Source: Chelydra serpentina
Lineage: Eukaryota > Chordata > Testudines > Chelydridae
Reading direction: 5' to 3'
Length of the DNA: 64,000 nt
Assembly (NCBI GenBank): GCA_037349315.1
Contig: JBAIAC010000026.1
Location: 26,627,501-26,691,500, forward strand
Part shown: in pieces, positions 54,755 to 64,000 of the stretch
Layout: every line of letters begins with the position of its first letter
Numbering within the stretch: the first letter of the stretch is position 1
The notes under the pieces: model-generated
Told to the model about the DNA's origin: nothing
Databases searched by the model: none
Seen by the model: only the letters and a program-made list of their open reading frames with translations
Program-made: the position numbers and the translations under genes

Positions 54755-57700
54755 CACCCCTTAATCCCTGGAAAAACCACTGCAAACCTGAAGCACTGCA
54801 AGCTACAGAGTACAAAAATGAGAGCTGAGAAATTTTCAAAATATATTTCAGACACTATCGTAGAGAAGTGCTCAAGACCCTGGCTGATATAGAGCTCGAT
54901 CCTGCAATCCTTATGCAGGCAAGCTTCCCACTTAATACTCCCAGTAGGAGTTTTTGCTTGAGTAGGGCCTGCAGGAAGGTATCCAAACAAGTAGAACTGT
55001 GCATTAAAATAAGGGCATAGAGATCTTCTGAATCGTTTTCCCATGCTGTGAAGATCTCCTCATTGCAAAGGCATCTGGGTGCTGATATAGGAGTGGGATT
55101 TCCAAAGCTTCCTAAGGAAATGAAGTGCCAAACTCCAATTCAAACCCAATGGGACTTGGATGTCTGGGTCCCTTAGGCCCCTTTGAAAAATCTCGTCTAG
55201 GATCATTTTATAGCCATTCATGAGAAAATGTCTCAGAAGAAATTAGATGTTTGGTCTAGCACCATGTAGTATGGCGACTTTTTTCAGTTGTACAAAGTTA
55301 CTCCGGACACAAACTGAATTAGTGATAGTGAGTGGTGGAAGAGGGGTATGTTCACTGATCTGCAGACAGTGACCTTTAGGATAGAATTTCTGTTGTGTTA
55401 TGATGCTATGACACAAAAATATTACAATATTATGGTGTTTAGTTATAGGATGTACCACATCAACAATCCTGGGCTACTCATAACATTAATTTAGCTGCTA
55501 AAAAGTAAAATGTTCAAATGCCTGATTGTCATGGATTTTAAGAAGCACATTTGAGGGTTGTCTTCACAAGTAGATGTAGTAACAGAAAATAAAGGCCCAG
55601 TTCTGTATCCACTGAAGCTAATGGCAAATTCCCATTCACTCTAGTTATGCATGACCAGACACTTAAGTGTTTGCAGGACTGAAGCCTATGTATCTATTTA
55701 AGCTTTACCATTATGAGTAGTCTCGGACAACTGACACTGGTAAACTTAAGCATATACCTATGTGTTTGCTGGTTGGGAACTTTTGACAGTTTCCATAAAT
55801 TTCCTGACTTTAAAAAAAAAGTTGAGATACAAGTTTCAAAGCTGTCAAAAACATTTATAGAGAAATTTCCTAAACAGAAATTAACAGTTGTCTAATTCAA
55901 AATGCTTTTTTTTCTAAAGTAAAATAATTATATTTAAAAAGATTAAAGCAAAAACGTAAAAATGGAAATGAAATATTTTAAATGTATCTAAATGAAACAC
56001 TTGAATTGATCAATTAAAAAAATCAGTTTGTCTGTTGAATATTTTTGAGATTTGGAGTTTGTCCCATCTCGTTATGAGAAAAAATTTCAAACTCTGAAAA
56101 ACAGTTGTGGGATGGAAAAATTGTTTCCCATCCAGCTCTAGAAAAAGTTGGAGAGCAGACTTTTAAAAGGTAGTACTATCTCCTGTCCCAAACCAGTCAG
56201 TCATCTTCAGATAATAAATTCATTTAGTGATCATTTACCTACATTGTCTGCATCTAATAGGTATACTGTGTTAGCCGCCTACCCTCAGGGCTTTTATTAT
56301 TATTATTTTCAATAGCAGATTCCACAACTGAATTCTGATTCCAGCTCTGCCCTATTTTTCATAAGGTTTTAATATCAGAATTAAGACGCACATTACTATT
56401 TTCCACCAGGTAAAATGATAGTTATTGTACTACATTGGGGTGGGGGAGGGAAATCAAGTGTTTTCAGGTGTGAATATTTACATTTCATTGCTTATACAGT
56501 AGCTTTTTGTAGAACCTAAAATAAATTTGCAGGCCTTTCCTTTTAATGCAAGATAAAATATTCTCCTGTCAATCAAGAGCCAGAGATGAGTGGGCCTCAA
56601 AAGAGTTGGATCCTTACTTTAAGGACAAGCAGTTCCCAATCAGTTTTGATTGCATCCAGGTCATTATGAAATCTGTTTTTCAAACAAAGTACAAAGAAAG
56701 AAGCCTATCATGATCCCCTGTTTCTCACTGCGGTAAGGAAACAGGGAACCTGTGTGCCAGACCTGCAGACACTTGCAAAATGAAGACCCCTTAATTTTTT
56801 TAAACTGATCTCACATAAGCATCAGTTTTCCCCAATGATAGAGTTGATCCTTTGTAGAAGTACAGTAGATTCACTATGATAGAAACATTACTCAGATAAT
56901 TCTAACATCTCCGAAATTACAAATCAATACTTAAAATGGACTTTAAATGAATGAGGTTTTCAGATTTGCCTTTCTTTAAAGAAAGTTAAGAGACAATACT
57001 ATCTATCCTCTTCCATATTATAAAGAACTAGCTATTCAGCACAATCTTATTTGTGCTGCAATCTCATTGTTTTGCCATTGGTTCATGGTTTGTTACCCAG
57101 AATGTGGAGTCACAGAAGGTCATGACCCTTGTTTCATGAATATTTCATCAGGCAAATAGTATGACAGGATTCTATCCTGCAAAATGTCTGTTTTCACAAA
57201 ACAGATCTGTTTGGCTAAAATGAGCCACAAAGATTAGCGTGAGGGGCTTTGAGATTAACATTGGAGCTCAAATTCTAAATCGTCCGATGTTCAGTTCAAG
57301 ACATATAACCTTTGGTGCCAATTAGAACGGGCAAACGGGTGCACAGTTTTACAGCAATAACCTGGGTTGGATATCTGCATTATAGTTCACCAAAAGGTGA
57401 CATCTGTGGTCTATACCAAGAACCAGTAGCCCCATCACACAGCTCATCACAATCATTGCAAAACTATACATACAGATAATACATAACTCCTTAAATAGCT
57501 TTTCTGAAAATTATGCTCTTAAGGACTTGGAGTTAATGCAGATCACCAAGAGGTGATGTACTTTGGAAATGTTCCTTCAGGCAAGGAACTAAAGGCCATT
57601 CATCTTCCTGTCTGGCCATTTATACATTGTATGCCTCACAACACGTGCTTGTTGGCCCACTGAGCCAGGCGTGAACTGAGACACTGAGAAATCTACAATG

Positions 57701-58080
57701 GAAAAAAAAAATCTACAGGAAGAAAAAGTGAAACCTTAGCGCAAAAGATTTAGAACAGAGTTTGGGTAGAACCATACTGACCAACTAGACCCCAATCAGA
57801 CAGACTGAGCTGCAACTCTTTTCTCTTAATCTGTGTATCACATACATTTACGCTGAGGAAACAAAATTCTCTCCATAGCTTGGACATTTCTATTAGTAAC
57901 AAAAATAAATTATATACATTTAAATATCACTTTCTAACGACGACAGAAAAATGCTTTACATACAATCATGCCAGATCCTCAGCTGATGTAAATCAGAGCT
58001 TAGCCACACTACACCAGGTGAGAATTTGACCCACTCATTCAGAAGGTCTCCTACTTTCAGTGAGATTGCCATAGAAGCAG
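54755..58080. other. Long stretch without recognised genes
   Basis: AT-rich sequence. 54890-54990 (cctgcaatccttatgcaggc; ctcccagtaggagttttt) and 55120-55200 are degenerate copies of an old hairpin-forming repeat. No exon-like domain was seen. Confidence 0.55.
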
Positions 58081-58084
58081 CAGT

Positions 58085-58600
58085 ATGCAGCAGAATCATT
58101 ACACTCTGAGTGGGTGTACCAGGCCCTTTGTGGCCCCATGGTCCTACCGCATTCTGACCCAGGGAAGAACCAGTGAAGGTGGGTCCTCCAGGCCTGCCTC
58201 AGGAAGCTGCATAGAAGCAGCCAATCAGATCCCAGCAGGCTCAGATAAAAGGAGCTGCAGGGGCTGAGTAGGACCAGATTTACTGGGCATGGGAATAAGA
58301 GGACCTGACAACTGTAACCCTAAGGTAACGAGTGAAGAGAATGGGGCTATGTTGGAATAGACCCAGAGAATAGCAATAGCAAACTGAAGGCACGTATAAA
58401 CACGTGACTGATGTTTATACAGTCCCTGGGTTGGGACCTGGAGTAGTGGGTGGGCCTGGCTGGAGGGCTGAGCCGCTGAACACCTGCCTAGTGAGGCTGG
58501 CAATTTACAGGGGGTACCATAAGTAGGGAAAAAAAGACTGCAGCACCACACCTGGTTGATAGGAGACATTCATGAGAGGCGAGTGTCCTCTATCACACAT
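58085..58600. repeat. GC-richer block, possible LTR fragment
   Basis: Composition differs from its flanks. It contains a TATA-like gataaaaggagctgcagggg (about 58244-58263) preceded by ccaatcag (58219), a promoter-like pair common in LTRs. Ends are not defined and no target duplication was found, so the call is tentative. Confidence 0.3.
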
Positions 58601-58849
58601 TCATTTTAGGAACTCATAAGTTCAGGCCCAGAGACTTTAGTAATTTGCCTAAAAAGTGATAAAGTAGGGTAAAAAGAGAATATTGTAATTTATAAAGTAG
58701 AAAAATAGAATAGGTAAAATAGATAATGGTTTTAAAAAATAGAAAAATTAAATTTAAGAAGAGGCATGGGATAGAGCTAGATAACATATGGAAGATGGAC
58801 AAGGTTATCACCTCATATTTTTCTTTTTTGTCCGATTGCTGTTTTTCTC

Positions 58850-59000
58850 AGCTCTGTATATTATAAGCTCTTAGGGGCAGGGACCATGTCTTTGGGTGTC
58901 TTTGTGTAACACCAACAGACCCCTGTCATGAGTGGGCAGGATCGAACCTGGGACTTCTAGAGCTTATTGCATGAGCCTCTACTGCATGAGCTAAAAGCCA
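58850..59000 (-). repeat. tRNA-derived SINE-like repeat
   Basis: The minus strand shows an A-box-like tagctcatgcagtagagg (about 58974-58993) and a canonical B-box ggttcgatcc (58939-58948 on the plus strand as ggatcgaacc), spaced as in tRNA genes. The region continues into ccctgcccctaagagctta at 58869-58889, a tail shared with the old repeat at 22605. There is no cloverleaf with a clear anticodon stem, so it is a SINE-like relic, not a tRNA gene. Confidence 0.6.
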
Positions 59001-59573
59001 ACTGTAGAGCATACTGATTAACTCTCTCTCTCTCACTCTCTAAGTAGTCTCAGTGCCACTAAATGGGACAGAACACCAAACCCAGGAGGGTGTGTGGGTT
59101 ATATTTGTACAATGCCTTAGTCAATTGGAAGTTATGGGTTTGACACAGGAATTATGAGTGAAATCCTATGGCCTGTGTTCAGCAGGAAATCAGACTATAG
59201 ACTCATAATAACCCTTAAGGCCTTAAAAATTTATGAATGGACCCCAATCTGATAAGGGTCTCTCAGTGCTACAATAGTAGAAACAAATATCATTTATTAC
59301 TAACAAGGAACAACCAGTAAAATATTAGGCCAATTCTACACTTACTTCCATGCTTAACTCTATGCTGTGAGTAGTTTTGAAACTTGCCCCTCAAAGTCAG
59401 CAACGGGAGCTACTTCCTAGCTAATAATTCTTATAGAATTTTAATGCATATCTGCCCAAATAATGAGCAAATAATAAGAAAAAACACGTACATTAAAAAC
59501 ATTAAGCCCAGCCTCCTGCCAATATAAGATTGTTCACTGACATTATCCACTGCTTTCTCTGGTCCCTTTTTAA
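59001..59573. other. No gene recognised
   Basis: TC-rich run near 59022-59040; ccactaaatgggacagaacacc (59057-59078) is a phrase I associate with turtle repeats. No coding domain. Confidence 0.45.
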
Positions 59574-59840
59574 GGCAAGGTCTATGCTACAAATGTATAT
59601 TGGTATAACTACGTTGCTCAGGGATGTGAAAAATCCACAGCCCTGAACGACTTAATTATACCGATCTAACCACCTGTGTAGACCATACCATGTTGATGGA
59701 AGAGCTTCTCCCATCAACGTAGTTACCACCTCTTGGGGAGGTGGCTTACCTATGCTGATAGATGGAAGAAGCTCTCCATTGATGTTTTAGTGTCTTCATT
59801 AAAGCAGTGCAGCTGTAGCACTGTACATGAAGACAAGTCC
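59574..59840. mobile_element. Harbinger-like MITE
   Basis: The left end ggcaaggtctatgctaca and right end ...gaagacaagtcc are diverged inverted repeats; flanks are TAA and TCA. Internal palindromes: tggtataactacgttgctca...gacttaattatacc, and gaagagcttctcccatcaacgtag with a second related hairpin gatggaagaagctctccattgatg. The family is common in turtles. No coding potential. Confidence 0.78.
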
Positions 59841-60939
59841 TCAGTGACTCAAGCCAATCAGCTAATCACAATTATACTTCTCAACAGACTCTGAAATAAG
59901 GATAAATAAGTTACTTTACCACAGTCTACTTTTACAACTATAGGTCAATTAAAGCAAGCAACAAGGTCAATTATAAAGTTCATTCAGAAATGAAGGTTTT
60001 TAAACCACTTGCAAATCAAAGCCAAAGTAAAATAGTGGGACCCAAATTCTGCCTTCTGAAACCAGTAGTGTTGCACAGGAAGGCAGAATTTGAATTCAAG
60101 TGTAAATTGTGTCAACAATTTAATAATTAATGGCCTTAATTTAAGTGCATGAGCCTCATGTCAAAACATGAGATCTTGTCATTGACTCAATAAAGATGAT
60201 AATATTAATCAGAAATTAGAAACTAAGGGCTCTGAATCAGACTCAACTAGTGAAAACATTCACTCTTTATTCTGTTTTTCTCCTCTGTTCTTTTCCTGAT
60301 GATGTTTCATTAAATTTTTTATTTGCAATGCATGGAGTAAGCTAGAGCTCTGATTGTTTACAGTTACACGGTGTGATTTATTCACCACAAGCAACTTGAA
60401 TACTAAGAAGAATATAAATAGAATACTTTTAAAGCTCTCTGCCTCTCCATCCTTTTGCCTCCTCCTCTGTAGGTGAGTTGTAGCTTTTACATGAACATAT
60501 CCAATTAATATTACATCAGACAAAACAGATGTAGAGTATTTATTGCAATCCACATTTGTTTGCTAAATGTCTCTTTTGCTGTTTTTTTGATCCCTTAGCT
60601 TTGTCACATTTTAATGTTTGACACAAGGTGTAATGTGTCCTGTCAAAAAACAAACAAACCACAAAACAGATGGGTGGACAGGAAAATAAATACTTTGTTA
60701 CAGTCAAGATGAAGGATAGTAAACAATACAGCCAAACAAATTTATGGGCAAATTCTGTTCTCATTTACACTGCAGTAAATAACTCTACTGAAAGGGCTAA
60801 ATTACAAAGATACATTGCATGGGACTAATCCTGCATTCTTTATCCATAAAATACTTATTGACTTCAGTGGATATTTTGCATTTATGAAGACTGAAGAACC
60901 CAGTGGGTATTATACATTATATCCATATATTCCACCTTT
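59841..60939. other. No gene recognised
   Basis: AT-rich sequence without recognised features. Confidence 0.5.
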
Positions 60940-61500
60940 TTCCATTCCCCTAAGCCTTATGTGTCTCTGTATTCCTCCACTGGGCCTCCCACAGTTCCCT
61001 GCACCTCTCTCCTTCCAAAAGTCCACTTCCCCCATTTTCCCTCAGAATGCTGCAGAATTCATTATGACCCCAGGCCCATTCCATCCCTTACCCACACCCC
61101 TCTAAACTCTGATAGCCTTCATGTACCTTCTCTTTTCACATGCCTTCTAGCATCTTGCACAGCCTTCCATCGTTCGACACACTGCCTTGCATCCAACTAG
61201 TACCTTTCATCACCTCCTTGCCTAACCTGGGTTTCCTGCAACAGCCTCCTCTTCTGTTCTTTGTTCTCAATATCTTTAGACCCCTGGCCCAAATTCTATA
61301 TCCCCTCTGTACTCTCCTGACTCATGCCCAACCAGTCTACTGTCCCCATTCCACTCACTCCCTCTTCTTCCCACTGTGTCACCCCACTCTGACACTTGGG
61401 CACGTCACCCTTCAAATTGATATCCCTTCAACCCTTGCTCCACTACCTATCTACATCATCTCCCTCTACTCGTGTCTTCCTCTGGTTCAGCCCAAGAGGT
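60940..61500. other. CT-rich block of unknown origin
   Basis: Pyrimidine-rich sequence with long stop-free frames (61140-61523 gives 127 codons) whose translation is Pro/Leu/Ser/His-rich with no motif. Composition explains the open frames. It could be a decayed repeat; no ends were found. Confidence 0.4.
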
Positions 61501-64000
61501 CCTGCAGCAAAGCCAGAAGCTGACAGTTCAAATCTATAAGGGTTTATTCATCTTATCTATATTTTAAACATGCTCTGTACACATGACAAATATTTCATTA
61601 TAGCTTTAACTTCCCCACTAACATGCCAATTCCCCAAAAAGCTCTTTTGCTAAGCAAAGCCAACAGAACACCTGTAGAATTTGCAGACCAGCCATTTTGG
61701 AGATAAGATGAACCAAAGATTTGGGAACCCTTTAAAAACCAAGCAAATGCTGAACAGCAAGTACCTTTCTGAAGAACCCTAACATTCAAACTCTTTTCTA
61801 TTTTTTCCAAGTTGATAGGCCTCTTATTTAAGAAAACAACTACACGATACATATTTTAGGCACTTGTTTGTAATTTATTTTACCATTGCTACCTCCTTGA
61901 GATTTCATCTATACACATTTATCCTCAGGATGCACTTTAATCAATTATCTATATAATCTAGAGATTATCCTTTATGTGCTACTCAAATCTATTTCACATA
62001 GAATCTAGCATTATGTTTAACAGTAAAATATATTTTAAACTGAAGTGGAGCTGAAAAATTCACTATAACATCATCAGTGAATCAGAATACACCACAACAG
62101 AGTACAAATATGACCAATCAAAGGTGGTTCCAGGAAAGCAAATCTATTAAGTGTCATAGGCTGTTATCTTTTTTTCTTATTATTCCATTTCACAGTTTTG
62201 GCACAGATCCTATAGGTACTTCCATAAGTATATTCCAAAATACACTGAACATGAACAAAAATTAGAAAGATATGGCAGCAACAAGAGGAAGCGAACTGCT
62301 ATCACTAAGGATTTCGAATTCTAAAAAAAATATTTTCCCGTGATCAGACAGCTATACTTAGCAGTACTGCAGAAATTATGATCAAGATTTTCAAAATGAG
62401 TATTGATTTTGGATACTTTAATTTTTAGTTGCCCAATTTGAACAAATGACTTGATTTTTAAAAAGTGAGCATCCACCCTATAAGAATGTGGTCCCTGTCT
62501 CAAGTTGGGCTATGAAAGATTAAGGCTCTCTTAATCACAAGTCACTTTTAAAAATCACAGCAAATATATTTTGACTCAAGTGTAAGGATAACAGATGGTG
62601 GGCAATACAGGAGTGACATTAGTATTGGTGTCAAGAGGTCCCATTAATCCTTTCAGCTGAAAAAAGGAGTGCAAAATTACTGCTCAAAGGAGAAGAGCAA
62701 GCAGAGATAAAATGGTGCTTCTTGAATGAAGGGGTGGAAATTCTCAATCACTGCGTATATTGGGACAGGCACAGCTTTTCATAAAGAGAAGCTATATTTG
62801 ACATCTTGGGGTACCACATTAACACCATCACCAAAAATACACCATGACAAAACCATTCTCACATAAATTACTACTAAATCCCTGCTCGTGTAGTTTCTAT
62901 GCTATAAAGGGTTACTCCTATGTATAGATTGAAATATGGTAAAGGTGGTTTTGTATAGATGTGAGATTTCTGCTGCTCCAAGCAGGTTTTCAAGAATTTT
63001 CAAAAAGAAGGGTAACGTTCCTTAACTGCTTAAAAAGTGTGTCATTTAACATCAAAATTTCATATCAATATTCTTCTGATGCTGATCACTCACTTTAAGT
63101 CATTGCAGACCAGTTGAATTGCAAGATGATTATCAATCTACTGTCCTTCAGTGCTATGTAGTTTTGGACTGAACACCATTGAGTGGCACGATGGGATTTG
63201 AATTTGCAATGATCACATTTGGCTTGTCAAATAAAATGATATTCTGATGGAGGATTATAGGAATAAGAAAAAAATATTTGAAACAGAGCCTCAAAGTTGA
63301 AATAGCAAGAGATTATCTTCAAACATTTTTCTTCAAACATTTTTTTCTTTAAGAAAATAATTAAAGCCATTGAAATATGTGATTTATTTCTGTATACTCT
63401 TTCCAACATGGAAGAGATACATTCAGTTACTTTACTCATGACTCCCCATGATTTGAGAACCACAGATTCTGCTTATGTAATGCATTATTATGCCAAGATG
63501 TCTCTAGCAGCATAAAAAATGGACAATAATTTATATCTATTTAGGGTCTTAAGAAAAGAGCACTGAAAATGTTACATTTTCTGCACACTCATTTTTATCA
63601 AATTCACAGCTGTAGTACTGTGTCTTCCCCTCCTCCCCCCAACACACTCTATGAATCCTTCCCATCCGTATAAACAGTTAATCTAGAAAGAGCATGAGAA
63701 TAGTCCTGGAAACATAAGTTGTTCATCTTGTGTTGTGCATTAAAATGACAGACCCATGTGTATTGTATATTCTAGAAACAAAGGAATTAATCTGTAGCCC
63801 CTCCTATCATGATTATATCCCTGCCCATCAAACCAACTTGTGTTCCTGTTGGAGGATCCTTAATTATTCCAAAAATAAGTCACTCAGAAAGAACTATTGG
63901 GGCTTAAGTGGTGTAAATACTGCAGCAAATGTCCTGTGGTAGGTAGACTATGTTATACTATTACCCCTGAATCTTGCAGGTTGTTCCAATTGGGAAGAGA
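61501..64000. other. No gene recognised
   Basis: AT-rich sequence to the end of the window, no domain, repeat or RNA gene recognised. Confidence 0.55.

Noticed and set aside
57140..57160. tttcatcaggcaaat as part of a second Penelope/hammerhead motif
   Set aside because: No stem II hairpin or GAAA box lies at the right distance.
58930..59000. Second possible tRNA gene on the minus strand
   Set aside because: The B-box is canonical but no clear cloverleaf with an anticodon stem can be drawn, and repeat tail sequence follows; classed as SINE-like.
61140..61523. 127-codon open frame on the plus strand
   Set aside because: CT-rich composition removes stops; the translation is Pro/Leu/Ser-rich without a motif, and no start context or splice structure supports it.

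Overview
The window looks like vertebrate, AT-rich, non-coding nuclear DNA, most probably from a turtle (Testudines). The evidence is the repeat content: many CR1 LINE copies, a tRNA-derived SINE with a CR1-type tail, PIF/Harbinger and hAT elements with their small non-autonomous derivatives, a DIRS-type retroelement, a Penelope-like fragment and solo LTRs. I recognised no host protein-coding exon, rRNA, functional tRNA gene, CRISPR array or operon. Every coding-like stretch I could place belongs to a decayed mobile element. Family assignments come from memory of family features and motifs, not from a database search.

Layout. 1-9.6 kb is a dense repeat cluster: CR1 fragments in both orientations; a Gypsy-type LTR retrotransposon relic (about 4.47-7.77 kb) that itself carries a hAT insertion and a small Harbinger-like MITE; a SINE; and three more MITEs. 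9.6-17.5 kb is mostly unremarkable DNA with hAT-like elements, a Penelope-like fragment and one CR1. 18.05-19.17 kb is the best preserved CR1 3' half. 19-35 kb is sparse, with a palindromic hAT MITE at 23.9 kb, a small hAT MITE at 31.3 kb and MIR-like SINEs. 35.0-37.2 kb is a DIRS relic (reverse transcriptase/RNase H remnant, tyrosine recombinase, SGNH-hydrolase-like tail). 41.1-41.5 kb is a probable retroviral solo LTR on the minus strand. 47.3-52.5 kb is a nearly complete two-gene Harbinger transposon (Myb/SANT protein plus DDE transposase, on opposite strands) broken by two CR1 insertions. 53.64-54.75 kb is a 1.1-kb solo LTR with a perfect 5-bp target duplication. The remainder is plain sequence with a few old SINE and MITE copies.

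How the parts relate. The autonomous Harbinger has the same kind of ends (a GGSYWTGTCTA-type terminus and a TWA-type target) as the MITEs near 2.6, 7.6, 9.0, 9.3, 12.5 and 59.6 kb, so this superfamily is a plausible source of their transposition. The CR1 copy at 18-19 kb ends in nearly the same 3' sequence as the SINE at 7.9 kb, as expected for a LINE/SINE pair. Nesting gives a relative order: Harbinger before its two CR1 insertions, and Gypsy before its hAT insertion. I did not find a convincing previously undescribed system. The most interesting items are the Harbinger composite, the DIRS relic with its hydrolase-like tail, the hammerhead-like core in the Penelope-like fragment, and the exact boundaries of several elements.
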